A DNA stretch of 64,000 nt from Streptomyces sp. NBC_01294 (lineage in GTDB: Bacteria; Actinomycetota; Actinomycetes; Streptomycetales; Streptomycetaceae): positions 7,283,501 through 7,347,500 of the forward strand of contig NZ_CP108423.1 of assembly GCF_035917235.1 (NCBI RefSeq). Direction: 5' to 3'. The notes under the pieces were generated by a model. The model did no database searches and had not been told where the DNA came from. It worked only from the letters and a program-made list of their open reading frames with translations. Shown here piece after piece: positions 53,769 to 62,336 of the stretch. Both the position numbers and the translations under genes were made by a program. How positions within the stretch are numbered: the stretch's first letter is position 1; every line of letters begins with the position of its first letter.

Positions 53769-54020
53769 TCAGGCGCCGTCGTTCTCCGGACGGCGGGCGA
53801 AGCCCCGCAGGACGTGCGCGATCCGGAGCACGAACACCACCGCCGCGACCCCTGCGCCCACCAGCGCCAGGACCCGGCCCGTCGCGGGCGAGAGGGAGAA
53901 CGCCGGTACGGGGCCGTACACCGCACCGAAGGCGAGGGCCGCCGCGAAGCAGGCGCTGGCCAAGGCGTAGCCGATCTCGATGGTGATCGCGTCCCGGTCC
54001 GCCTGCGTTCGTCGCCCCAT
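53769..54020 (-). CDS. DUF6332 family small membrane protein
   Basis: An 83-residue protein with two hydrophobic helices (IEIGYALASACFAAALAFGA and VLALVGAGVAAVVFVLRIAH) and a basic start (MGRRTQADRDA). This layout matches DUF6332 from memory; function unknown. ATG 54020 lacks a ribosome site and may be leaderless. Four 14-base tandem repeats lie upstream. Confidence 0.7.
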   Translation of the reverse strand: MGRRTQADRDAITIEIGYALASACFAAALAFGAVYGPVPAFSLSPATGRVLALVGAGVAAVVFVLRIAHVLRGFARRPENDGA

Positions 54021-54078
54021 GCGTACAGTGTCACAGCGCGCACTGCCCGTCACAAGGCTGCTTGCGCGGGACCGGGCA

Positions 54079-54134
54079 CCAGGTACCCGGTGCCAGGCAC
54101 CCGGTACCAGGCACCCGGTACCAGGCACCCGGCA
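54079..54134 (+). repeat. CCAGGCACCCGGTA 14-base tandem repeat, four copies
   Basis: Units at 54079, 54093, 54107 and 54121, the second and third identical and the outer two differing by two and one bases. Confidence 0.8.
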
Positions 54135-54172
54135 CTCAGCCCCCCCGCGCTCCGCACACGTCGGCACCCCGT

Positions 54173-54916
54173 TCAGACGCCGGCCGTCTCCGTCCACAAC
54201 CGGGCCAGCGCCAGGTCCCCCGTCACCCCCGGACCCACCAGCGGGACCCGGTTCCACAGGGCCGCGTACAGCCAGGCCGCCTCACCGGTCAGTTCGCAGT
54301 CGGCCGCCTCACCCGTGTCGCCCTGCACCGTACGGGCCGGCGCCGCCGACAGGTGGACGGTCCACACCGCACCCGTGTCGGCCGCCCGGACCCGCACCAC
54401 CCGGGGCTCCGGGGTCCGCACCCGGCTCCGCGGCCGCGCGTGGAAGCCGGTCAGAAGCTCGTCCACACCGTCCTCCGCGAACTCCGGCTCCACCGGCGAG
54501 AACACCACGCCGAGCGCCGCCTCCGCGTCCATCCGGTGCACGGCGGTCTCGTGGGCCTGGCGCCGCGCCCAGAACGCCAGCGGCGACGGCGGGGCCGTCG
54601 GGAGGAACGTCCAGCACTGCACGTCGGCCGGGGCCTCGGTCAGGGTGCGCACCAGGTCCGCGTGCCCCTCCCGGAACCACGCGACCAGCTCGCCGTCGGT
54701 CAGCTCCGGCGCGTCCGGGAAGCCCGTCGGCTCCAGCCGCCGCTCCGCGACGTACGCGGTCGCCCAGCGGTGCACGGACCCCGTGTGCCGCAGCAGGTCG
54801 GTGACGCGCCACCCCGGACAGGCGGGAACCACGGCGTCCGTACCGGCTTGTTCGGCCACGTCGGCGAGCAGCTCGCCTTCCCGGGCCAGGGCCTTCACAT
54901 GTTCGTTGGTCTCCAT
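54173..54916 (-). CDS. Maleylpyruvate isomerase (MDMPI) family mycothiol-dependent protein
   Basis: A 247-residue protein of the DinB-like/MDMPI family. VVPACPGWRVTDLLRHTGSV holds the first metal His and FWARRQAHETAVHRMDAEAA the other two ligands (H-x3-H in AHETAVH). Members bind a divalent metal and mycothiol to isomerise, dehalogenate or detoxify. ATG 54916 has a weak ribosome site. It is divergent from the AlkB gene with only a 37-base gap, suggesting shared control. Confidence 0.86.
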   Translation of the reverse strand: METNEHVKALAREGELLADVAEQAGTDAVVPACPGWRVTDLLRHTGSVHRWATAYVAERRLEPTGFPDAPELTDGELVAWFREGHADLVRTLTEAPADVQCWTFLPTAPPSPLAFWARRQAHETAVHRMDAEAALGVVFSPVEPEFAEDGVDELLTGFHARPRSRVRTPEPRVVRVRAADTGAVWTVHLSAAPARTVQGDTGEAADCELTGEAAWLYAALWNRVPLVGPGVTGDLALARLWTETAGV

Positions 54917-54953
54917 ACCGGGAGTCTTATCAGCCCGCCCCGACAATGGAGAG

Positions 54954-55619
54954 ATGGACGGGGAACTCTTCCCGCGCGAGCGGACCGTGATCGCCCCCGG
55001 CGCCGTGCACGTGCCCGACTGGCTCGGGGACACGCGGCAGGGCGAGTTGCTGGCGGCCTGCCGCGCGTGGGCCCGCCCGCCGGCCGGGATGCGCACCGTA
55101 CGCACCCCGGGTGGTGGGGTGATGACCGCCCGGCAGGTGTGCCTCGGCCTGCACTGGTACCCGTACGGATACGCCCGCACCGCCGTCGACGGGGACGGGG
55201 CGCCGGTCAAGCCGATGCCGGGGTGGCTCGCCGAGCTGGGGCGGGAAGCGGTGGCCGCCGCGTACGGGGACCCGCCGGCCCCCGCGGAGACGTACGCCCA
55301 CGACTACGACATCGCGCTGATCAACTTCTACGACGGCGACTCCCGCATGGGGATGCACCGCGACGCCGAGGAGAGGTCCGCGGCACCGGTCGTCTCGCTC
55401 AGCCTCGGCGACACCTGCGTCTTCCGCTTCGGGAACACCGACTCGCGCGGGCGCCCGTACCAGGACGTGGAGCTGCGCAGCGGGGATCTCTTCGTCTTCG
55501 GAGGTCCGAGCCGCCTGGCCTATCACGGCGTGCCGAAGGTCCTGCCGGGCACGGGCCCGCGGGGCCTCGGGCTGACCGGCCGCCTGAACATCACGCTCCG
55601 GGTCGGCGGGCTGGACTGA
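54954..55619 (+). CDS. AlkB-type 2-oxoglutarate/Fe(II) dioxygenase
   Basis: A 221-residue oxygenase that removes alkyl groups from DNA or RNA bases by oxidative dealkylation. The metal triad is His135, Asp137 (HRDAEE) and His191 (RLAYHGV), with Arg210 (RLNITLR) for 2-oxoglutarate. LINFYDGDSRMGMHRD and SLSLGDTCVFRFGN are typical blocks. ATG 54954 has only GGAG three bases before it, so start recognition is unusual. It may be one gene of a small alkylation-defence pair with the divergent MDMPI gene (inference). Confidence 0.9.
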   Translation: MDGELFPRERTVIAPGAVHVPDWLGDTRQGELLAACRAWARPPAGMRTVRTPGGGVMTARQVCLGLHWYPYGYARTAVDGDGAPVKPMPGWLAELGREAVAAAYGDPPAPAETYAHDYDIALINFYDGDSRMGMHRDAEERSAAPVVSLSLGDTCVFRFGNTDSRGRPYQDVELRSGDLFVFGGPSRLAYHGVPKVLPGTGPRGLGLTGRLNITLRVGGLD

Positions 55620-55662
55620 GCGGCGGCGCCCGGCACGCTCCGATCATGCGAGGATCGATGCC

Positions 55663-56922
55663 ATGAACGGCAACGGGGCCCCGCCGCGGGTGGGGGATGT
55701 GACCACGCCATCCGCGTCCATGACAGCCACGCGGACCAGGCTGGAACGGGGTCGCGGCGCGCTCGGACCAGCCCTGGAGCTCGTCCACACCGGCCGCGCC
55801 CCGACCCGCGCCGTCCTGACGGCCGAGCTCGGGGTCACCCGCGCCACCGCCGGAGCCGTCGCCGCCGAGCTGGAGGCGCTCGGGCTGATCCGCGTCGACT
55901 CCCGTCCCGGAGGCGCCGGCGGCGCCCAGGGACGACCCTCGCACCGGCTCTCGGTGGCCGAGGACGGCCCGGTGGCGCTCGCCGCCCAGGTGCACTCGGA
56001 CGGCTTCCGGGCCGCCCTGGTCGGCCTCGGCGGCCGGATCGTGGCCACCGCCCCCGGCAAGGTCACCGTCTCCGCCGACCCCGCACAGGTACTCGGCGCG
56101 GTGGTGGAGGCGGGCGCGGAGCTGCTCGAAGTGAGCGGGCGCCGCTGCGTCGGCGCGGGGCTCGCGGTCCCGTCGGCGGTCGCCGAGCCGGAGGGCACCG
56201 CGCTGAACCCGCTGCACCTGGCCTGGCCGGCCGGTTCTCCCGTACGGGACATCTTCGCGGAGTGCGTGAAGGCGGCCGGGATCGACGGCCCGGCCCTGAC
56301 CGGGAACGACGTCAACCTCGCGGCACTGGCCGAGCACCGGCACGGCGCGGGGCGCAGCGCGCAGCACCTGCTGTGCGTGGCCACCGGGCACCGCGGGGTC
56401 GGCGGCGCGCTGGTGCTGGACGGCCGCCTGCACAGCGGGAGTTCGGGCCTGGCCCTGGAGGTCGGCCACCTCACCGTGAACCCCGAGGGCCGGGCCTGCC
56501 ACTGCGGCGGCCGCGGCTGCCTGGACGTGGAGGCGGATCCGCTGGCCTTCCTCACCGCGGCGGGCCGCAGCCCCGGCCCCGAGGTCTCGCTGCTCCAGCA
56601 GGCCCGTGACCTGCTGCGCGACGAACCCGGGGAGCCGGCGGTACGGGCGGCCACGGAGGAGCTGATCGACCGGCTCGGGCTCGGCCTCGCGGGCCTGGTC
56701 AACATCCTGAACCCGGACCGGATCATCCTGGGCGGGCTGCATCGGGAGCTGCTGTACGCCGACCCGGAGCGGCTGCGCGCGGTGGTCGCGGACCGGAGCC
56801 TGTGGGGGCGCAGCGGCGGGGTGCCCATCCTGCCGTGCACCCTGGACCACAACAGCCTCGTCGGCGCGGCGGAGCTGGCGTGGCAGCCGGTGCTCGACGA
56901 CCCGCTGGGAGCGCTGGCCTGA
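55663..56922 (+). CDS. ROK family transcriptional regulator
   Basis: A 419-residue regulator with an N-terminal winged HTH (LELVHTGRAPTRAVLTAELG; TRATAGAVAAELEALGLIRV) and a ROK sugar-kinase-like domain. The ROK zinc site is present (ACHCGGRGCLDVEAD), and LVNILNPDRIILGGL is the C-terminal signature. ATG 55663 follows GAGGATC. It has no adjacent sugar genes; the alginate-lyase-family promoter at 23.1 kb carries an AGGAAA/TTTCCT palindrome of the kind ROK proteins may bind, but no direct link is shown. Confidence 0.9.
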   Translation: MNGNGAPPRVGDVTTPSASMTATRTRLERGRGALGPALELVHTGRAPTRAVLTAELGVTRATAGAVAAELEALGLIRVDSRPGGAGGAQGRPSHRLSVAEDGPVALAAQVHSDGFRAALVGLGGRIVATAPGKVTVSADPAQVLGAVVEAGAELLEVSGRRCVGAGLAVPSAVAEPEGTALNPLHLAWPAGSPVRDIFAECVKAAGIDGPALTGNDVNLAALAEHRHGAGRSAQHLLCVATGHRGVGGALVLDGRLHSGSSGLALEVGHLTVNPEGRACHCGGRGCLDVEADPLAFLTAAGRSPGPEVSLLQQARDLLRDEPGEPAVRAATEELIDRLGLGLAGLVNILNPDRIILGGLHRELLYADPERLRAVVADRSLWGRSGGVPILPCTLDHNSLVGAAELAWQPVLDDPLGALA

Positions 56923-56991
56923 GCCGGAACCTGCCCTAGGGCAAGGCGCTGATGCCCGGAGGCCGGGTGGCCCGGAGGCCGGGTGGCCCGG

Positions 56992-57540
56992 TCACCCGGG
57001 CCGGACGCCGACCGGCGATGCCACCGGCAGGCCCGTCGGGACGCTGCCCGGGTCGACGGCCACGACCACCGTGCGCGTGGGTTCCCGTACGGGTTCGGCC
57101 CCGATCCGCACCGGGTGGGGCGGCGGAGCCGGGGTGGGGGCGGCCGTGAGCGAGAACCACACCGCCTTTCCCGGTCCGTCGGGCCGCTGCCGTGCGCCCC
57201 AGGCCTCGCTGAGCGCCGCGACGAGGGCGAGCCCGCGCCCGCAGGTCTCCAGCGACTCCGCCTGCGGAGCGCGGATCACCGGAAGCCGTGGATCGCTGTC
57301 GATGACCGAGACCGTCAGGCGCCCGAGGCGGAGTTCGATCTCGACGGTGCAGGTCTTGTCCGGCTGCGCGTGCCGGTGGACGTTGCTGAGCAGCTCCGTC
57401 ACGCCGAGCGCAGCCCGGTCTATGAGCGGGTCGAGCTGCCAGTGGCGCAGTTGTGCCGAAACGATTCTGCGGATTTGGCCGATCCGCGACGGCAAGGCCT
57501 GCAGTTCGACGACGCAGTGCCTGCGGGAATGACTGATCAC
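56992..57540 (-). CDS. RsbW-like ATP-binding (anti-sigma factor/HATPase_c) protein
   Basis: A 182-residue Bergerat-fold protein. Box N is LGVTELLSNVHRHA, the G1 box VSVIDSDPRLP and the G2 box CGRGLALVAALSEAWGARQR. Such proteins bind and inhibit sigma-B-like factors or act in partner-switching. The Pro-rich C-terminal 50 residues are atypical and probably flexible. GTG 57540 follows GGGGAG. The stretch 57541-57739 carries the promoters of this gene and the PLP gene. Confidence 0.88.
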   Translation of the reverse strand: MISHSRRHCVVELQALPSRIGQIRRIVSAQLRHWQLDPLIDRAALGVTELLSNVHRHAQPDKTCTVEIELRLGRLTVSVIDSDPRLPVIRAPQAESLETCGRGLALVAALSEAWGARQRPDGPGKAVWFSLTAAPTPAPPPHPVRIGAEPVREPTRTVVVAVDPGSVPTGLPVASPVGVRPG

Positions 57541-57739
57541 GGCTGCGACTCCCCGACATGAGTGTTACGGGTGCTGCACCCTCGGTAATGCTCCACCAGG
57601 GTCACCCACGGTGCCGCACAGTGCAACCGAACGCGAACGAAAGGGATTCGCATAGAGACCCAAAGTGACTGTTTGTGCAGGTGAGCGAGGTACATTGCGA
57701 AAGCAGGGGGCGAAGTACACCCACGAAGGAGCGCGGCGC

Positions 57740-58885
57740 ATGAGCACCACCGGCACGACCAGCACCACCGGTACGACTGCCACGACCATCGACGTCGATC
57801 GCAGCGACGCGGACTACCGCGCCTGGCTCAAGGAGGCCGTCCGCAAGGTCCAGGCCGACGCCAACCGCTCCGCGGACACCCACCTGCTGCGCTTCCCGCT
57901 CCCCGGCGCGTGGGGCATCGACCTCTACCTCAAGGACGAGTCCACGCACCCGACGGGCTCGCTCAAGCACCGCCTCGCGCGCTCGCTGTTCCTGTACGCG
58001 CTCTGCAACGGCTGGGTCCGTCCCGGCCGCCCGGTCATCGAGGCCTCGTCCGGCTCCACCGCCGTCTCCGAGGCGTACTTCGCCAAGCTGATCGGTGTCC
58101 CCTTCATCGCCGTCATGCCGCGCACGACCAGTCCGGAGAAGTGCCGCCTCATCGAATTCCACGGCGGCGAGTGCCACTTCGTGGACGACCCGATGAAGAT
58201 GTACGAGGAGTCGGCGGAGCTCGCGGCCCGTACCGGCGGGCACTACATGGACCAGTTCACGTACGCGGAGCGGGCCACCGACTGGCGCGGCAACAACAAC
58301 ATCGCGGAATCGATGTACCAGCAGCTGAAGCTGGAACGTTTCCCCGAGCCCGCCTGGATCGTGGCGACCGCGGGCACCGGCGGTACGTCGGCGACGATCG
58401 CGCGCTACGTGCACTACATGCAGCACGACACCCGCATCTGCGTCCCGGACCCGGAGAACTCCTGTTTCTTCGACGGCTGGACCAACGACGACCCGCACGC
58501 GAGCAGCGATTGCGGCTCGCGCATCGAGGGCATCGGCCGGCCGCGGATGGAGCCGAGCTTCGTGCCCGGCGCCATCGACCGGATGATGAAGGTCCCGGAC
58601 GCGGCGAGCGTCGCCGCCTGCCGCGCGCTGGAGACGGCCATAGGGCGCAAGGCGGGCGGTTCGACCGGTACCGGCCTGTGGAGCGCCCTGAAGATCATCT
58701 CGGAGATGGTCGCGGAGGGCCGCACCGGCAGCGTCGTCACCCTGCTGTGCGACCCGGGCGACCGCTACCTGGACAAGTACTACTCCGACGAGTGGCTGGC
58801 GACGCAGCGGCTCGACATCGCCCCGTACGCGAAGACCCTCGAGACGCTCCTGACGACCGGGGTCTGGCGCGAACCGTCCGCCTGA
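57740..58885 (+). CDS. PLP-dependent cysteine desulfhydrase/synthase-like (Cds1-like)
   Basis: A 381-residue fold-type II PLP enzyme. The PLP lysine is Lys76 in TGSLKHRLA, the phosphate loop includes [14 protein letters not shown], and [16 protein letters not shown] is the glycine-rich cofactor loop. Closest in layout to mycobacterial Cds1, which makes H2S and pyruvate from cysteine, but other cysteine-synthase-family reactions are possible. ATG 57740 follows AAGGAGCG. Residues 1-15 are a Thr/Gly-rich repeat ([16 protein letters not shown]). Confidence 0.87.
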   Translation: MSTTGTTSTTGTTATTIDVDRSDADYRAWLKEAVRKVQADANRSADTHLLRFPLPGAWGIDLYLKDESTHPTGSLKHRLARSLFLYALCNGWVRPGRPVIEASSGSTAVSEAYFAKLIGVPFIAVMPRTTSPEKCRLIEFHGGECHFVDDPMKMYEESAELAARTGGHYMDQFTYAERATDWRGNNNIAESMYQQLKLERFPEPAWIVATAGTGGTSATIARYVHYMQHDTRICVPDPENSCFFDGWTNDDPHASSDCGSRIEGIGRPRMEPSFVPGAIDRMMKVPDAASVAACRALETAIGRKAGGSTGTGLWSALKIISEMVAEGRTGSVVTLLCDPGDRYLDKYYSDEWLATQRLDIAPYAKTLETLLTTGVWREPSA

Positions 58886-59061
58886 CGCCCCGTCGGGACC
58901 GCGGGCCGGGCCCGCACCGGGCCGGGCTGCGCCGTGCCGCCGCCGTGCCGGTACCGTGACGAAAGCGCCCTGCCCGCAAGGGAGTTGCCCGGCCACGCTC
59001 GGCGGACTCGGAGAACTGGCCGGCCGAAGTCCACCGCGTGAGCGGCACGTTGCGGGACCCG

Positions 59062-59550
59062 CTACTGATCCGCCCCGCGCCGACCGGTGAGCCGCCCGTC
59101 CAGGGTCCGGACCGCCGTACGGAAGGAGTGGCCCAGGCCCGGGCGGGCGGCGGTCAGGCCGAGGCGGAACGGGGCCGAGCCGTCCGCGGCGAAGGTCCAG
59201 CGGACGTGAGTGCCGGAGCCGGAGGGCGTCAGCCGCCACTCCTCCAACAGGGCACGGAACCCGGGTGCGTTGGTCGTGTCGACCCGGTACGCGTAACGCT
59301 GCTCGGGGTCCGCGGCCATGATCGTCTCCTGGAAGCGCACCCCGCCCATCAACCTGACCTCGCGGCCCGCGCCACCGTGCGTGGGGCGGACCAGGGTCAC
59401 CGCCCTGAACCAGCGCGGCCAGCCCTCCACCTCCTCGGCGAGCGCCTGGTACACGGCCTCGGGCGGCGCCGCGGTCTCGGTGGCGAACACCAGCCGGACC
59501 GGCGCGTCGTCGATGAAGTCCAGCCCCACCGGACGGAGTCGGCGAGCCAT
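59062..59550 (-). CDS. SRPBCC (START/Bet v1-like) family protein
   Basis: A 162-residue ligand-binding fold. RLVFATETAAPPEAVYQALA, WPRWFRAVTLVRPTHGGAGR and ETIMAADPEQRYAYRVDTTN are the Polyketide_cyc-type SRPBCC pattern. Ligand or reaction is unknown. ATG 59550 follows CAGGAGG. A three-copy GAGGTTCT repeat lies directly upstream on the minus-strand side of the promoter. Confidence 0.85.
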   Translation of the reverse strand: MARRLRPVGLDFIDDAPVRLVFATETAAPPEAVYQALAEEVEGWPRWFRAVTLVRPTHGGAGREVRLMGGVRFQETIMAADPEQRYAYRVDTTNAPGFRALLEEWRLTPSGSGTHVRWTFAADGSAPFRLGLTAARPGLGHSFRTAVRTLDGRLTGRRGADQ

Positions 59551-59567
59551 GGCGGTACCTCCTGGGT

Positions 59568-59591
59568 GAGGTTCTGAGGTTCTGAGGTTCT
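59568..59591. repeat. GAGGTTCT tandem repeat, three copies
   Basis: Three exact 8-base units, 17 bases upstream of the SRPBCC start on the minus-strand side. Confidence 0.8.
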
Positions 59592-59774
59592 GAACGTGCG
59601 CGGGCGTCTGCGTGCGCGTCACCATAGCCGGGCGCCCTCCAGAAGTCCGCTGCGATCCCGCCCTGTTTCCGCGTGGGTCCGCGCCGGTCCAGTTCGCGCC
59701 GCTCCGCCGCGCGACGGATTTCCGCGGCGCGGGGCCTGGGCACGGGCTCCGCCACGCGGGATGCTGGAGCCGCG

Positions 59775-59840
59775 CCGATCCCGCCCCGCGAGCGTTGGCC
59801 CGCCGTACCGATCCCGCCCCGCGAGCGGAGGCCCGCCGTG
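59775..59840 (+). repeat. 33-base tandem duplication ending at the start codon
   Basis: Copies at 59775-59807 and 59808-59840 share 30 of 33 bases. The three differences give the second copy GGAGG and GTG, where the first has TTGG and GTA. Confidence 0.8.
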
Positions 59841-62336
59841 CCGGACCGCCCCCCGACCGACACGCCCCTCGCCCTCGAACTCCTGGTCCACGGAGTCGCC
59901 GGCGCCGCCCCCGGCGAGCTGCTCGGCGACCCGCGCACCGTCCGCGTCACCGGCGACTCCACCGCGGCCGTCTTCCGCCGCACCGAGGACGCCGACGCCG
60001 AAGCCCACCCCGAGCGGTACGCCGGACGGCCCGTCCCCGAGGCCTACTGCTGGTCCCGGCTCACCTCCGGCAACGGCGCCCGCGCCCTGTGGCTGCTCCT
60101 CCTGCCCTTCATGGTGGCCAACCTCGCGCACTGGGCCCGGCCGGCCACGCCCGCCGGCGACCCCGCGCCGCGCGCCGTGCGCACGTACGGGGTCCTCGTA
60201 CGGATCCTCGCGCTCAGCCTGACCGTTCTGCTGATCGCGGCCGCCTGCGAGGTCGCGCTCGACCTCTTCGCCTGGCAGTGCGCGGGCTCCGGCACGTGTA
60301 CCGGCTCCCGCTCCCGGCTCGGCTTCCTCGCGCCCGGCGGCGGCTGGTGGGCCCAGCCCGGGCGCCGCCTCGCCCTCTGCGCGCTGGTCCCCGCCGCACT
60401 GACCGGGCTGCTCTGGTTCCTGTCGAACCGCACCTGGAGCGCCTACGAGTCCCAGCCGCCGCCCGCCGGAGCCGCCGACCCGGACACCGCCTCGGACACC
60501 GCGCCCGCGCTCGGCCGACCCGGATTCTGGTACGGACGCCGGCTCGTGGCCCGGCTGCGCGCCGCGCACACCGCCGCCGGGCTGCTCACCGTGGCGGTGG
60601 CGGTCGCCGCGCCCACCGCCCGCTACGACCGCCGGGCCGGCGCCCCCGTCCTCGAAGCCCTCGGCTGGGTGACGCAGGCGCTGCTCGCCGCCGGGGCCGT
60701 CACCGTGGCCTGGGTCGTCTGCCGGCGCGGCCGCACCGAGGCCCGCCCCGACCACCGGCTCGACCGGGCCGCCGTCACCCTGCTGCCCGGCGCCGCCCTC
60801 GTGCTGCTCGCCGCCGTCCTCGTGCACGCCTGCTGGTCGCGCCCCGGCTGGACCTCCGCCGGCCGGCTGCCCGGGGACTTCGCCTTCGGCGTGCTCATGC
60901 TGGGGCAGGGCGCCTGCGTGCTCGCCCTCGCCGCCGTCGCCCGGTACCTGCACCGCAGGGCCCCCGATCCGGCCGCCGCCCTGCACGGTCTCGGCGGGCC
61001 CGCCGTCGCCATGCTCGGCTGCGCGCTCGGCGGGGTGATGTCCGGCGGGGTCGCCCAGCGCGTTGCCGACTGGCTGGACGGGGGAGCCACCCCCGGGATG
61101 GCGGGTGCCCCGCTGCCCGGGCCGCCCGTACTGCTGTCCTGGCAGGCCGCCGTGCTGCCCCCGCTGCTCCTCGTACTGGCGCTGCTCGCCGCCTGGTTCG
61201 CGGTGCGCGGAGCCCGCGCCCGGGGCCGGCTCGCGGCGGCCGTGGCCGCCGAGTACCCGGGGGAGACGGCGGACCGGGACCGCAGCCGCCGGATCGCCGC
61301 GGCGCGGACCGCGGCCTCGCTCACCGATTCAGCGCCCTGGTTCGTGGCGGCCGTCTCGGGGATCACGCTGCTCCTCGGCGCGGGCGCGCTCGCCGGAGCC
61401 TGGCTCAGCGGACAGGTCCCGGGCGAGGCGGCCCGCGGGTCCGGGCCGCTCCTCGAACCGGCCGCCCGCGCCGCCCAGGACGCGGGGTCGTGGCTCATCG
61501 GCTTCGGCTTCGTCCTCTTCGTCACCTGGGGGCGCCGCGCCTACCGGGATGCCGCCGCCCGCCGGACCATCGGCATCCTGTGGGACGTCGGCACCTTCTG
61601 GCCGCGCGCCGCCCACCCCTTCGCACCGCCCTGCTACGCCGAGCGCGCGGTCCCCGACCTGAGCTGGCGGATGGCCGGCTGGACCGGCCGCACCGGCGGC
61701 CGCCTGGTGATCTCCGGCCACTCCCAGGGCAGCGTGCTCGCCGCGGCCGCCGTCTGGCAACTGCCGCCGGCCGCCCGCCGCCGGGTGGCCCTGCTGACGT
61801 ACGGATCTCCGCTCGCCCGCCTCTACGGCCTCTGGTTCCCCGCCTACTTCGGCCCCGGGCCGCTGACCGCCCTGCACCGCGAGGTCGACTGCTGGCGCAA
61901 CCTCTGGCGGGCCACCGACCCCATCGGCGGTGCGGCGCTTCCCGGAGCGGGGCAGGGCGTGGACCGCGGCCCGCTCGCCGACCCGCTGGCCTACGGGCGC
62001 AGCGCCCGCCACCCGCTGCCCGCGCCGATCCTCGGCCACTCCGACTACCAGGCCGATCCGGCCTTCGCCGCCGAACGCGACGCCTTGCTCGCCCGGTTGG
62101 ACGCTGCCGCCCGGGCCGACGCAGCCGCCCCGGCCCCTGTAGCCGACTCGGTCCACCCGTCCGACCGAGTAGCCCCGTCCGACCCGTCCGCCCCGTCCGA
62201 CCCAGTAGCCCCAGCCGACCCAGCCGACTCGGTCGCCCAGGGCGACGTACCGGGTCAGCGGCTCGGCATCAGCAAGGAGCGGGCTGAGCCGGCCGGGCGG
62301 GAAGCGCCGGCAGATCCGCCGGGAACAGCAGGGTGA
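59838..62336 (+). CDS. Large membrane protein with an alpha/beta-hydrolase-like C-terminus
   Basis: An 832-residue protein. At least nine hydrophobic segments (for example LWLLLLPFMVANLAHWA and LAALTVLLIAAACEVALDLF) are followed by a soluble region with a lipase-type nucleophile elbow: VISGHSQGSVLAAAAVW, then LLTYGSPLARLYGLWFP. A catalytic Asp/His pair may follow (LHREVDCWRNLWRATDP; GHSDYQADP), which is plausible but unproven. The N-terminal LELLVHGVAGAAPGELLGDP is also typical of these proteins. The end is low-complexity (APSDPSAPSDPVAPADPADS). The GTG and its GGAGG lie in a recent 33-base duplication. The last 68 bases overlap the convergent AAA gene. Confidence 0.82.
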   Translation: MPDRPPTDTPLALELLVHGVAGAAPGELLGDPRTVRVTGDSTAAVFRRTEDADAEAHPERYAGRPVPEAYCWSRLTSGNGARALWLLLLPFMVANLAHWARPATPAGDPAPRAVRTYGVLVRILALSLTVLLIAAACEVALDLFAWQCAGSGTCTGSRSRLGFLAPGGGWWAQPGRRLALCALVPAALTGLLWFLSNRTWSAYESQPPPAGAADPDTASDTAPALGRPGFWYGRRLVARLRAAHTAAGLLTVAVAVAAPTARYDRRAGAPVLEALGWVTQALLAAGAVTVAWVVCRRGRTEARPDHRLDRAAVTLLPGAALVLLAAVLVHACWSRPGWTSAGRLPGDFAFGVLMLGQGACVLALAAVARYLHRRAPDPAAALHGLGGPAVAMLGCALGGVMSGGVAQRVADWLDGGATPGMAGAPLPGPPVLLSWQAAVLPPLLLVLALLAAWFAVRGARARGRLAAAVAAEYPGETADRDRSRRIAAARTAASLTDSAPWFVAAVSGITLLLGAGALAGAWLSGQVPGEAARGSGPLLEPAARAAQDAGSWLIGFGFVLFVTWGRRAYRDAAARRTIGILWDVGTFWPRAAHPFAPPCYAERAVPDLSWRMAGWTGRTGGRLVISGHSQGSVLAAAAVWQLPPAARRRVALLTYGSPLARLYGLWFPAYFGPGPLTALHREVDCWRNLWRATDPIGGAALPGAGQGVDRGPLADPLAYGRSARHPLPAPILGHSDYQADPAFAAERDALLARLDAAARADAAAPAPVADSVHPSDRVAPSDPSAPSDPVAPADPADSVAQGDVPGQRLGISKERAEPAGREAPADPPGTAG

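Noticed and set aside
59619..60986. Minus-strand ORF over the membrane hydrolase gene
   Set aside because: Gly/Arg/Gln-rich shadow; the plus strand has hydrophobic helices and GHSQGS.
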